Positions 27,390-38,200 of a stretch of 64,000 nt of DNA are shown here, one piece after another. The stretch is taken from contig NZ_CP040788.1 of the NCBI RefSeq assembly GCF_021922985.1, positions 3,190,009-3,254,008 on the forward strand. The letters run 5' to 3'. This DNA comes from Clavibacter michiganensis subsp. tessellarius (GTDB lineage Bacteria; Actinomycetota; Actinomycetes; Actinomycetales; Microbacteriaceae). Numbering within the stretch: position 1 is the stretch's first letter; the number at the start of each line of letters is the position of its first letter. The position numbers were made by a program, and so were the translations under genes. A model generated the notes under the pieces. It was given only the letters and a program-made list of their open reading frames with translations, was not told the DNA's origin and did no database searches.

Positions 27390-27393
27390 ATGA
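27289..27393 (+). CDS. Possible 34-residue Arg/Pro-rich coupled upstream ORF
   Basis: A short ORF beginning MNPSSALDRTRRPR and ending DALPGTR. Its TGA overlaps the ATG of the sugar transferase gene (ATGA at 27390). The transferase has no Shine-Dalgarno of its own, so translation could be coupled. A similar Arg/Pro-rich ORF ending ALPGGGAR precedes the polymerase gene at 38616. The ORF's own ribosome site is weak; it may not encode a stable protein. Confidence 0.35.
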   Translation: MNPSSALDRTRRPRLPASDRPRTPRPLDALPGTR

Positions 27394-28934
27394 GCACCAC
27401 CAGGAACCGTCCCGCGACCCGGGGCGGCGGCACCCGCGTGCGCCCGGAGCGGCGTTCCGCGCACCGCCCGATCATCGGATCCGGCGTCGCGCCCGCCGCT
27501 CCGCTCGCCCTGTCGGGCCGTCGCTGGGCCCGCGACTACCGCACCCGGCTCATCGCCTCCGACTACGCGATCATCATCGTCACCGTGCTCGCCGCGCAGC
27601 TCACGCGCTTCGGCACGGGCGACGCGGCCGTCGACGCCGGATCCCTCCAGCTCGACTACGGCATCGTCTCGGTGATCGTCGTGGCCGCGTGGATCGCCGT
27701 GCTCGGCGCCTTCCGCACCCGCGACGCCCGCATCGTCGGCGTCGGGGTCGGGGAGTACAAGCGCGTCGTCAACGCCTCGGCCATCACTTTCGGCGCGCTC
27801 GCGATCGCGTTCCTCCTCCTCAAGGTCGACATCGCCCGCGGCTACGTGGTCCTCGCGTTCCCGCTCGGCGTCGTCGCGCTGCTCGTGGCCCGGTGGAGCT
27901 GGCGCCAGTGGCTCATCCGCCGCCGCATCCAGGGCGAACACCTCTCCCGCGTGGTCGTCGTCGGCAGCCGCGCCGACGTGGAGGACGTGGCCGAGCAGAT
28001 CCTGCTGCGCCCCGCCTCCGGCTACACGGTGGTGGGCGTCGCGATCGACGAGCACGTCGACGGCCTCGACGTCGCGGGTCGCATGATCCCCGTCGTCTCC
28101 GACCTCGGATCCGTCGCCGCGGCCGCCGCCCGCACCGCGGCCGACGCCGTGATCGTCGCGAGCCAGCCGCGCGCCGGCAGCAACGCCGTCCGCACGCTCG
28201 GCTGGGAGCTCGAGGGCTCCTCCATCGAGCTGGTGCTCGCGTCGCGCCTCACGGACGTCGCCGGTCCGCGCATCCACTTCCGCCCGGTCGAGGGCCTCCC
28301 GCTCATCCACGTGGAGATCCCGCAGTTCGAGGGCGGGAAGCACGTGCTGAAGCGCGCGCTCGACATCGCGGTGTCCGGCGTCGCGATCGTGGTCCTCGCC
28401 CCCGCGATGCTCCTCATCGGGCTCATCGTGGCCCTCGACAGCCCGGGCGGCGCCCTCTTCCGCCAGGAGCGCGTCGGCAAGGCCGGCCGCGAGTTCCACA
28501 TGCTGAAGTTCCGGTCGATGCGGGTCACCGCGGAGGCCGAGCTCGCGGCGCTCGCGAAGGACAACGAGGGATCCGGCCCGCTGTTCAAGCTGCGGAAGGA
28601 CCCGCGCGTCACCCGCGTGGGCGCCGTCCTCCGCCGGTACTCGCTCGACGAGCTGCCGCAGCTGTGGAACATCCTCGTCGGCGACATGAGCCTCGTGGGC
28701 CCGCGTCCGCCGCTGCGCACCGAGGTGCAGGGCTACGAGAGCCACGTGCACCGCCGTCTGTTCATCAAGCCCGGCCTCACGGGCATGTGGCAGGTGAACG
28801 GCCGGAGCGACCTGAGCTGGGACGAGAGCGTCCGGCTCGACCTGTACTACGTCGAGAACTGGTCCCTGACCGGCGACGTCATGATCATGTGGCGCACCTT
28901 CCGGGTGCTCACCCGACCCGTAGGGGCTTACTGA
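27390..28934 (+). CDS. Polyprenyl glycosylphosphotransferase (priming sugar transferase)
   Basis: A 514-residue membrane enzyme that starts a repeat unit by moving a sugar-1-phosphate onto undecaprenyl phosphate. After about 50 basic, disordered residues come four membrane helices (to about residue 170), a CoA-binding-like Rossmann region (RVVVVGSRADVEDVA), another helix near residue 325, and the catalytic bacterial sugar transferase domain with KFRSM, DELPQLWNIL, VGPRPP and KPGLTGMWQVNGRS. It heads a row of closely spaced EPS genes. ATG 27390 is chosen for the ATGA overlap with the short upstream ORF; GTG 27438 is an alternative. Confidence 0.9.
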   Translation: MSTTRNRPATRGGGTRVRPERRSAHRPIIGSGVAPAAPLALSGRRWARDYRTRLIASDYAIIIVTVLAAQLTRFGTGDAAVDAGSLQLDYGIVSVIVVAAWIAVLGAFRTRDARIVGVGVGEYKRVVNASAITFGALAIAFLLLKVDIARGYVVLAFPLGVVALLVARWSWRQWLIRRRIQGEHLSRVVVVGSRADVEDVAEQILLRPASGYTVVGVAIDEHVDGLDVAGRMIPVVSDLGSVAAAAARTAADAVIVASQPRAGSNAVRTLGWELEGSSIELVLASRLTDVAGPRIHFRPVEGLPLIHVEIPQFEGGKHVLKRALDIAVSGVAIVVLAPAMLLIGLIVALDSPGGALFRQERVGKAGREFHMLKFRSMRVTAEAELAALAKDNEGSGPLFKLRKDPRVTRVGAVLRRYSLDELPQLWNILVGDMSLVGPRPPLRTEVQGYESHVHRRLFIKPGLTGMWQVNGRSDLSWDESVRLDLYYVENWSLTGDVMIMWRTFRVLTRPVGAY

Positions 28935-28935
28935 A

Positions 28936-30168
28936 ATGTCTGTCATCGAACCGCGTCGTCTCCGCATCGCCATGGTCGGCACCCGGGGTGTCCCCGCCGC
29001 CTACGGCGGATTCGAGACCGCCATCGAGGAGATCGGGCAGCGCCTCGCCGCCCGCGGCCACGACGTCACCGTCTACTGCCGCTCGGCCAACCGCTCGCGC
29101 CCCCGCACCCACCTCGGCATGACGCTCGTGCACCTGCCCGCGCTCAAGACCAAGTCGATCGAGACGCTCAGCCACACCGCGCTGTCCGCGATCCACCTGG
29201 CCTTCGGCAAGCGCCAGGACGCGGCCTTCGTGTTCAACGCCGCCAACGCGCCGTTCGTCCCCCTCATCCGCTCGCGCGGCGCGGCCACGGCCGTGCACGT
29301 GGACGGCCTCGAGTGGAAGCGCGGCAAGTGGGGCCGGATGGGGAAGAAGTACTACCGGATCGCGGAGCAGATGGCCGTGAAGAACGCCGACGCGCTCATC
29401 TCCGACGCGCAGGGCATCGCCGACTACTACGACCACGAGTTCGGCATCCCCACCGAGCTCCTCACCTACGGCGCGAACATCCTGCGCGACCCCGCGAGCG
29501 ACCGCCTCGCCGAGCTCGGCCTCGAGCCCGGCCAGTACCACCTGGTCGTCGCGCGCTTCGAGCCGGAGAACCACGTCGACGTCATCGTCGACGGGTACAC
29601 CGCCTCGGGCGCGACCCTGCCGCTCGTCGTCGTCGGATCCGCGCCGTACTCCGCCGCGTACACCGACCGGATCGAGCAGGTCGCCACCGCCGACCCGCGC
29701 ATCCAGCGCCTCGGCGGGGTGTGGGACCAGGAGCAGCTCGACCAGCTCTACGCCCACGCGCTCACCTACATCCACGGCCACTCGGTCGGCGGCACCAACC
29801 CGTCGCTGCTGCGCGCCATGGGCGCCGCGACCGCGACGCTCGCGAACGACAACGTCTTCAACCGCGATGTGCTCGGCGAGGACGGCCGCTTCTGGTCGGA
29901 CGCCGCCGGCGTCGCCGCGCTCGTGGAGGGCGCCGAGGCCGCCGCGGAGGAGGCCGTCGCGATCGGCCGCCGCCTGCAGGAGCGCGCCGAGGAGACCTAC
30001 GACTGGGACGCGATCGCCGACGGATACGAGGAGCTCGCGGCCCGCATGACGCGCGGCTACTCGACGCACGGCATGAGCCGCGGCGTCCGCTCCGCCACCC
30101 GCTGGGAGCCGGAGCTCCGCGCCGCCGACGCCAGCCGCACCTCCTTCCTCCTCGAGGAGAGCCGATGA
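28936..30168 (+). CDS. Glycosyltransferase with DUF1972 N-terminal domain
   Basis: A 410-residue cytoplasmic GT4-type transferase. The DUF1972 signature VGTRGVPAAYGGFET opens the protein, and the C-terminal nucleotide-sugar domain has RFEPENHVDVIVD and SVGGTNPSLLRAMG, the usual donor-binding Glu region being modified to NPSLLRAMG. Family members are rhamnosyl- or related transferases in surface polysaccharide clusters. It begins one base after the priming transferase stop and its own stop overlaps the next ATG. Confidence 0.88.
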   Translation: MSVIEPRRLRIAMVGTRGVPAAYGGFETAIEEIGQRLAARGHDVTVYCRSANRSRPRTHLGMTLVHLPALKTKSIETLSHTALSAIHLAFGKRQDAAFVFNAANAPFVPLIRSRGAATAVHVDGLEWKRGKWGRMGKKYYRIAEQMAVKNADALISDAQGIADYYDHEFGIPTELLTYGANILRDPASDRLAELGLEPGQYHLVVARFEPENHVDVIVDGYTASGATLPLVVVGSAPYSAAYTDRIEQVATADPRIQRLGGVWDQEQLDQLYAHALTYIHGHSVGGTNPSLLRAMGAATATLANDNVFNRDVLGEDGRFWSDAAGVAALVEGAEAAAEEAVAIGRRLQERAEETYDWDAIADGYEELAARMTRGYSTHGMSRGVRSATRWEPELRAADASRTSFLLEESR

Positions 30169-31010
30169 GCGCCGCGACCGGCACCGCGGCGCCCGCGCGC
30201 GACGAGTCGTACGCCGACGTCGTCCGCCGCCTGGCGAGCGCGCAGAAGAAGGCCGCCCGCGGCGCGCCCGCGTACTCGATCCGCGTCAACCGCCCGGCCG
30301 GGCGCCTGCTCGCCGCGTGGGCCTACCGCGCCGGGCTGACCCCGAACCAGGTCACCGCGATCAGCGCCGCCTTCACCTTCACCGGCATCGCGCTCGTCGC
30401 GCTGGTGGAGCCCGCCGCGTGGCTCGGCATCGCCGTGTGGCTGCTGCTCGCCGTGGGCTACGCGTTCGACTCGGCCGACGGCCAGGTCGCGCGCCTCCGC
30501 GGCGGCGGATCGCTGTCGGGGGAGTGGCTCGACCACGTCGTCGACTGCGTCAAGATCTCGTCGCTGCACCTCGCGGTGCTCGTGTCGATGTTCCGCTGGC
30601 CCGCCACGGACTCCGACGCGTGGCTCCTCGTGCCCGTCGCCTACGCGATCGTGGCCGCCGTGAGCTTCTTCGCGATGATCCTCAACGACCAGCTCAAGCG
30701 CGTGCACCAGGTCGCCGGCGGCCCGGCGCCCGAGGCAGGGCGCTCCACCCTGCTGCGCTCGCTGCTCGTGATCCCCACCGACTACGGCTTCCTCTGCATC
30801 GTGTTCGCGCTGCTCGGCGCCCCGGTCGTGTTCCTCGCGGTCTACGCGCTGATGATGCTCGCCAACGCCGGGCACCTCGCGCTCGCGTCGGTCAAGTGGT
30901 TCCGCGACATGGGCGCGCTCGACGCGCGCCGTGCCGAGGCCGCCGCGTCGTCGGCGCCCGCGTCCTCCGCGTCCGCGTCGTCCGCGGGATCCGCGCGGGT
31001 GACCGCGTGA
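30165..31010 (+). CDS. CDP-alcohol phosphatidyltransferase family membrane protein
   Basis: 281 residues with five to six membrane helices. The full catalytic signature is present near residues 102-128: DSADGQVAR, then eight residues, Gly, and the two spaced Asp of EWLDHVVD. It joins an activated CDP-alcohol to an acceptor hydroxyl within the membrane. Its place between two glycosyltransferases, with a TagD-like cytidylyltransferase at the edge of the locus, suggests a polyol-phosphate substituent on the exopolysaccharide or a lipid precursor rather than ordinary phospholipid synthesis. The Ala/Ser-rich C-terminal tail is low complexity. ATGA overlap at the start, GTGA at the end. Confidence 0.88.
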   Translation: MSAATGTAAPARDESYADVVRRLASAQKKAARGAPAYSIRVNRPAGRLLAAWAYRAGLTPNQVTAISAAFTFTGIALVALVEPAAWLGIAVWLLLAVGYAFDSADGQVARLRGGGSLSGEWLDHVVDCVKISSLHLAVLVSMFRWPATDSDAWLLVPVAYAIVAAVSFFAMILNDQLKRVHQVAGGPAPEAGRSTLLRSLLVIPTDYGFLCIVFALLGAPVVFLAVYALMMLANAGHLALASVKWFRDMGALDARRAEAAASSAPASSASASSAGSARVTA

Positions 31011-32248
31011 CCGCGTTCGCCGGCGTCGAGCGGGCGCTCGCCCAGGCGGAGGACGAGGGCGCGGACCTCCGCGGCCGCACGATCCTCGTCGCCCACCCGA
31101 GCGCCGAGCTGTACGGATCCGACCGGGTCCTCCTCGAGAGCGTCGCCGGCCTCGTGGCCGCCGGCGCCCGCACGGTCGTGACCCTGCCGTCCGACGGGCC
31201 GCTCGTCGACGCCCTCACCGGCGTCGGCGCGGTCGTGCACCACGCGCCCACGCCCGTGCTCCGGAAGGCGATGCTGCGCCCGCGCGGCTTCGCGTCGCTC
31301 GTCGGCCAGTCGGCGCGCGGCCTGTCGGCCGGCGTCGGCCTCGTGCGCCGCGTCCGCCCGGACGCCGTGTACGTGAACACCGTGACGATCCCGCTGTGGA
31401 TCCTCGTCGGCCGCCTCACGGGCCGTCCCGTCCTGGCCCACGTGCACGAGGCCGAGGGGTCCGCGTCGCGCGCGGTCGGCACGGCGCTCGCCCTGCCGCT
31501 CGCGCTCGCCAGCCGCGTGGTCGCGAACAGCCGCTACAGCGTCGAGGTCCTCGGCCGCGCCCTCCCCCGGGTCGCGCGTCGGGCCGTGGTCGTGCACAAC
31601 GGCGTGCCCGGCCCCGCGGATCCCGTCCCCGCCCGCCCCGCGCTCGACGGCGGCCTGCGCGTGCTCTACGTCGGCCGGCTCTCCGACCGCAAGGGCGTGG
31701 ACGTCGCCGTCGAGGCGATCGTCGAGCTCCGCGACCGCGGCGTGCCCGCGTCCCTCGACGTGGTGGGCGCCGTGTTCCCCGGCTACGAGTGGTACGAGGA
31801 GCAGCTGCGCACCATGATCCGCGTGCTCGAGCTCGACGACCTCGTCACGCTGCACGGCTTCCACGCCGACGTCACCCCGTTCATGGCCGCCGCCGACGCA
31901 TGCGTCGTGCCCTCCCGGGTGGACGAGCCGTTCGGCAACACCGCCGTCGAGGCGCTGCTGGCCGCGCGGCCCGTGGTGGTCAGCGACACCTCCGGCCTCC
32001 GCGAGGCCGCGGGCGGCTACGAGTCGGCGCGCCTCGTGCCGCCGTCGGACCCGGCCGCGCTCGCGGACGCCCTCCAGGACATCCAGGCGGAGTGGGACGC
32101 GTACCGCGCCCGGGCCGCCCGGGACCGCTTCCGCGCCGAGCACCGGCACGGACCCGAGCTCTACCGGCAGCGCATCGCGCGGTCGGTGGGCGAGATGCTG
32201 ACGCCCACGAAGCGCATCGGCAGCCCCCGACCGGCCAGCTCCCGCTGA
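31007..32248 (+). CDS. Glycosyltransferase family 4
   Basis: A 413-residue retaining GT-B transferase. The acceptor domain starts HPSAELYGSDRVLLE. The donor domain has VGRLSDRKGVDVAVEA and the DEPFGNTAVEALLAARPVV motif with the conserved Glu. It probably adds one sugar of the repeat unit at the inner membrane face. It starts by GTGA overlap with the CDP-alcohol enzyme and is followed by the secreted giant protein 49 bases later. Confidence 0.9.
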   Translation: MTAFAGVERALAQAEDEGADLRGRTILVAHPSAELYGSDRVLLESVAGLVAAGARTVVTLPSDGPLVDALTGVGAVVHHAPTPVLRKAMLRPRGFASLVGQSARGLSAGVGLVRRVRPDAVYVNTVTIPLWILVGRLTGRPVLAHVHEAEGSASRAVGTALALPLALASRVVANSRYSVEVLGRALPRVARRAVVVHNGVPGPADPVPARPALDGGLRVLYVGRLSDRKGVDVAVEAIVELRDRGVPASLDVVGAVFPGYEWYEEQLRTMIRVLELDDLVTLHGFHADVTPFMAAADACVVPSRVDEPFGNTAVEALLAARPVVVSDTSGLREAAGGYESARLVPPSDPAALADALQDIQAEWDAYRARAARDRFRAEHRHGPELYRQRIARSVGEMLTPTKRIGSPRPASSR

Positions 32249-32297
32249 CCCCCGGCACCCTCCCTCACCCGCACCACCCATCCTCAGCAAGGACGAA

Positions 32298-35200
32298 ATG
32301 AGCATCCTCTCCTCCGCGGGCCGTCGCCTGGCGGCGATGACCGCGGCCGCCGCGGTCATCCTGTCCGCGGTCGTCGTCGCGCAGCCCGCGATGGCGGACT
32401 CCGCGCCCGTCGACCCGACGGACCCGAAGACGCCCGTCACGGTCACGGCCGACCCGCTGCCCACGACCCAGATCGACGGCGTCGCCTGGTCGCAGGTCGT
32501 CGTCGGCAACACGGTCTACGTGGCCGGCAAGTTCCAGAACGCGCGCCCCGCGGGCGCCGCGGCCGGCACGAACCTCACGCCGCGCAGCAACCTGCTCGCC
32601 TACGACATCCGCACGGGCGCGCTCATCACGTCGTTCGCGCCGAAGCTCAACGCGCAGGCGCTGTCGGTGACGGCCTCGCCCGACGGCTCGCGCATCTACG
32701 TGGTCGGCGACTTCACCGACATCGACGGCCAGGGCTACTACCGCGCCGCGGCGTTCAGCACCGCGACCGGCAAGGTCATCCCCACGTTCCGCCCGATCAT
32801 GGGCAGCCAGACCCGCACGGTGAGCGCCTCGAACGACACCGTGTACCTCGGCGGCACCTTCCAGAGCGTCAACGGCGCCGCTCGGAAGTACCTGGCCGCG
32901 GTGTCCGCGGCGAACGGCCAGAACACGGCCTTCGTCGCGGATGCGGACACCGTCGTGGACGCGCTCACGCTCACGAAGGACGCGTCCAAGCTCGTCGTCG
33001 GCGGCCGCTTCACGCAGCTCAGCGGCACGCCGACCTACGGGCTCGGCGCGGTGGATCCCGCCTCGGGCGCATCCCTCCCGTGGGCGGCGAACCAGAAGGT
33101 CAAGAACGCCGGCGTCGAGTCGTCCATCACGAGCCTGTACGCGACCGACGACCGGGTCTATGGATCCGGCTACACGTTCGGCGCCGGCGGCAACCTCGAG
33201 GGCGCCTTCTCGGCCGACCCGAACACGGGCGTCGTCAGCTGGGTCGAGGACTGCCACGGCGACACCTACTCCGTCTTCGCGACCAGCAAGGTCGCGTACG
33301 TCGCCGGCCACCCGCACTACTGCGGCAACATCGGCGGCTTCCCGCAGACCGAGCCCTGGACCTTCCAGCACAGCCTCGCGTTCTCCAAGACCGCGACGGG
33401 CACGGCCACGGCCGACCCGTACGGGTACCACAACTGGGCCGGCACGCCGTCCCCGTCGCTGCTCAACTGGTTCCCCAAGTACGTGACCGGCTCCTTCACC
33501 GGGCAGGGCCAGGCGGCCTGGAGCGTCAACGGCAACGAGGACTACATCGTCGTCGGCGGCGAGTTCCCGTTCGTGAACACCACCGCGCAGCAGGGCCTCG
33601 TCCGCTACGCGATGGCCAAGGACGCCCCGAACAAGGTCGGCCCGAACGGCAACGACCAGCTCGTCCCCAAGCCGATCTCGTACACGAAGGGCGAGGCCCG
33701 CGTCTCCTGGCAGGCCACCTTCGACCGCGACTCGACGCGCCTCACCTACAAGGTGATCCGCGACGGCAAGACGTCCACGCCCGTCTACCAGGTCACGCAG
33801 GACTCCACGTTCTGGCAGCGGCCGTCGATGGGCTTCATCGACAAGGGCCTCGTGCCCGGCAGCTCGCACACCTACAAGGTCGTCGTCACCGACTCGGCGG
33901 GCAACTCCGTCGACCGCAACGGCGCCGCGCCCGTGGTCATCACCGACCAGTCCGGCAGCGACGCGTACGCCACGAGCGTGAAGGACGACGGCGCGACCGC
34001 GTACTACCCGCTCGACGAGAAGGACGGCACCGCGGGCCTCGACCACGTCGCGTTCGAGGACCTCCGGGTCGACAAGGCGACGCGCGGCGCCGCGGGCCCG
34101 ATCGACGGATCCACCGCCACGACGTTCTCCGGCCAGGACGGGTCCTTCGCGGTCACGCCCCAGGCGGTGCAGGCGCCCGACACGTTCAGCGTGGAGTCGT
34201 GGGTCAGGACGACCTCGACCGACGGCGGCAAGGTCGTCGGCTTCGGCGGCAGCAGCACCGGCACGTCGAACAACTACGACCGGATGGTGTACCTCGACAA
34301 CGACGGGCGCGTGCTCTTCGGCGTCTACACCGGCGCGACCCAGACGATGAGCTCGGCCCCCGGGTTCAACGACGGGAAGTGGCACCAGATCGTCGCCACC
34401 ATGGGCGCCGAGGGCATGAGGCTGTTCGTCGACGGCAAGCTCGCCGGCCAGCGCGCGGACACCACCCGCGGCCAGGACTACCAGGGCTTCTGGCGCGTCG
34501 GCGGCGACAACCTCGGCGGCTGGCCGAACCAGCCCCGGAGCGCGTACCTCGCCGGCGACATCGGCCAGGTGTCGATCTACCCGACCGCGCTCACCCGCGC
34601 GGACGTGGTCGACCACCTCGTCGCCTCCGGCCGCACCTCGCCCATCCCGCCCGCCCCCGGGGACGCCTACGGCAAGGCCGTGTACGCCGCCGACCCGTCC
34701 TCCTACTGGCGCCTCGACGACGCCGACGGCTCGTCCACGCTGAAGGACGCCGGCCAGAACGACGTCGGCGCGAACGTCGGACGCAACGTGCGCTTCGGCC
34801 AGGCGGGCGCCCTCACCGGCCCCGTCGGCCAGGCGGCGGCGTTCTCCGACAGCATCGCGGTGAGCCAGCAGCGGATCTCGAACCCCACCTCGTACTCGCT
34901 CGAGATGTGGTTCCAGACCACCACCACGCGCGGCGGCAAGCTGATCGGGTTCGGCGACAACGCGGATCCCTTCAACTTCTCCGGCAGCTACGACCGCCAC
35001 GTCTACATGCAGGACGACGGACGCCTGCAGTTCGGCACCTGGACGGGTCAGACCAACCTCGCGGGCTCCGAGCGCCCCTACAACGACGGCCAGTGGCACC
35101 ACATGGTCGCGTCGCAGGGATCCGACGGCCTGAAGCTCTACGTGGACGGCGACCTCGTCGGCCAGAACGGCCAGACGCAGGCGCAGGCCTACGACGGCTA

Positions 35201-38200
35201 CTGGCGCATCGGCGGCGACAACACCTGGGGCTCCTCCAGCGGCACCTTCGAGGGCCGGATGGACGAGGTCGCGGTGTACCCGACCGTGCTCGCGGCCAGC
35301 ACCATCGCGACGCACTACTCGCTCGGGACGACCGGCCGCGTGCCGAACCAGGCCCCGAAGGCCCAGTTCGCGCAGACGGCGGACTTCCTGACGGCCGCGT
35401 TCGACGCGACCGGCTCGACGGACGCCGACGGCACGCTCACCGCCTACGACTGGGACTTCGGCGACGGCGTCCAGGCGTCCGGCGCGCAGCAGTCGCACAC
35501 CTACGCCGAGGCCGGCACCTACGCGGTGACGCTCACGGTGACGGACGACCGCGGCACGACGAACCGCGCGCAGCAGCAGGTGACCGTGAAGGCGGCCCCC
35601 GCCAACATCGCGCCGACCGCCGTCGTGACGGCCACCGCGACCGACCTCACGGCCAAGCTCGACGGATCCGCCTCGACGGACGCCGACGGCACCGTCGCCT
35701 CCTACGCGTGGGACTTCGGCGACGGCAGCACGGGCACCGGCCCGACGCCGACGCACGCCTACGCCGCGGGCGGCGCCTACACGGTGACCCTCACGGTCAC
35801 GGACGACAGGGGCCTCACCGGCACCGCGTCCACGCAGGTGCAGGTCACGGCGCCCCCGGTCAACCGGGAGCCCGTCGCGGTCATCGCCTCGACCACGACC
35901 GACCTGGTCGCGAACCTCGACGGCCGCGCCTCCAGCGACCCGGACGGCACCATCGCGTCCTGGGCGTGGGAGTTCGGCGACGGGACGACCGGCACCGGCG
36001 CCTCCATCGCCCACCCCTACGCGAAGGCCGGCACCTACACGGTCGCGCTGACGGTGACGGACGACACGGGCGCGACCGGTCGCACGACCGCGAGCGTCAC
36101 GGTCACCGCCCCGCCCGTGAACCAGGCGCCCGTCGCCGCGTTCACGAGCAGCGTGGCGAACCTCGTCGCCTCGCTCGACGCCTCCACGTCGAGCGACCCC
36201 GACGGCACCGTGGCGTCCTACGCCTGGGCGTTCGGGGACGGGACCACCGGCACGGGCCGCACCACGACCCACGCCTACGCGGCCGCCGGCGCCTTCGCGG
36301 TGTCGCTCACGGTCACGGACGACAAGGGCCTCGCCACGACGACGACCTCGCAGGTCACCGTCACGGCGCCCGCGTTGAACGTGCTCGCGCAGGACTCCTT
36401 CGGCCGCACGGTCCAGTCGGGCTGGGGCACGGCGGACCTCGGCGGCGCCTGGCGCGTCACCGGCGGCACGAACATCGTCCGGGTGCAGGACGGCACGGGC
36501 CAGGTGGTGTCGCCCAAGGGCGAGACCCGCACGATGAGCCTCGACGCGGTCTCGACCACGTCGTCGGACGTCACGGCGGTGTTCTCGCTCGACGCGGTCC
36601 CGACCGGCGGCGGGTCCTACGCCCGGGTCAACTCCCGCCAGGTGGGCTCGGCCTTCTACCAGACGCAGGTCTGGATCAAGGCGACCGGGCAGATCCAGCT
36701 GGTGCAGTCGGAGGGGGCGACGACCCTCGGGTCGTACATCCTCCCCGGCACCACGTACCAGGCCGGCCAGCAGCTCCGCGTCCGCGTCCTGACGACCGGC
36801 ACCTCGCCGACCACCGTCAAGGCGAAGGTGTGGATCGCCGGCCAGGCCGAGCCCTCCGCGTGGCAGACGAGCGTCACCAGCTCGACCGCCGCGCTGCAGG
36901 CCGCCGGCTCCGTCGGGATCCAGACCTACCTCTCGGGGTCGGCGACGGCTCCCGTCACGACGCGGTTCGACGACCTCGTCGTCGCCCGCGACGGCCAGGC
37001 GCCCGCGCCGGCGAACCAGGCCCCGACGGCGGCGTTCACGTCGACGGCCAAGGACCTGACGGCCTCGTTCGACGGATCCACGTCGACCGACGCGGACGGC
37101 ACGGTCGCCTCGTACGCCTGGGCGTTCGGGGACGGCGCGACGGGCACCGGCCGCACGGTCGACCACGCCTACGCGAAGGCCGGCACGTACACGGCGTCGC
37201 TCACGGTGACGGACGACAAGGGCCTCGTGTCGGCGAAGAAGGACGGCACGGTCACGGTGACCGCGCCGGTCGTCACGCCGGCCAACCAGGCCCCGACGGC
37301 GGCGTTCACGTCGACGGCCAAGGACCTGACGGCCTCGTTCGACGGATCCACGTCCACGGACGCGGACGGCACGGTCGCCTCGTACGCCTGGGCGTTCGGG
37401 GACGGCACGACCGGCACCGGCAAGACGGTGGACCACGCGTACGCCGCGGCCGGCACGTACACGGCGTCGCTCACGGTGACGGACGACAAGGGCCTGGTCT
37501 CGGCGAAGAAGGACGGCACGGTCACGGTGACCGCGCCGGTCGTCACGCCGGCCAACCAGGCCCCGACGGCGGCGTTCACGTCGACGGCCAAGGACCTGAC
37601 CGCCTCGTTCGACGCATCCACGTCGACCGACGCGGACGGCACGGTCGCCTCGTACGCCTGGGCGTTCGGGGACGGCACGACCGGCACGGGCCGCACCGCG
37701 ACCCACGCCTACGCCGCCGCGGGCACCTACACGGTGTCGCTCACGGTCACGGACGACAAGGGACTGGCGTCGGCGAAGAAGGACGGCACCGTCACGGTGA
37801 CCGCCCCGGTCGTCACGCCGCCCGCCGCCGGGATCCTCGCGCAGGACACCTTCACCCGCATTGCCGCCAACGGCTGGGGCACGGCGGAGACCGGAGGCGC
37901 CTGGCGCATCACCGGCAACGCGTCGATCCTCAAGGTGCAGGACGGGAAGGCGCAGGTCGCCAGCCCTGCCGGCGAGACCCGCACCGCGAGCCTCGACGCC
38001 GTGAGCACCACCGCATCGGACGCGCAGGTCTCCTTCGCGCTCGACAGGGTGCCCACGGGCGGCGGCGCGTACGTGCGGATCAACTCGCGCCAGGTCGGAT
38101 CGTCGTACTACCAGACGCAGGTCTGGGTGCGGTCGACCGGCCAGGTCATGATCGTGCAGTCCGAGAACGGCACCAACCTGAAGTCGGTGGTCGTCCCGAA

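Noticed and set aside
37014..37823. Mobile or phage-type repeat
   Set aside because: The 270-base periodicity matches exactly one PKD domain in frame; it is a coding repeat.
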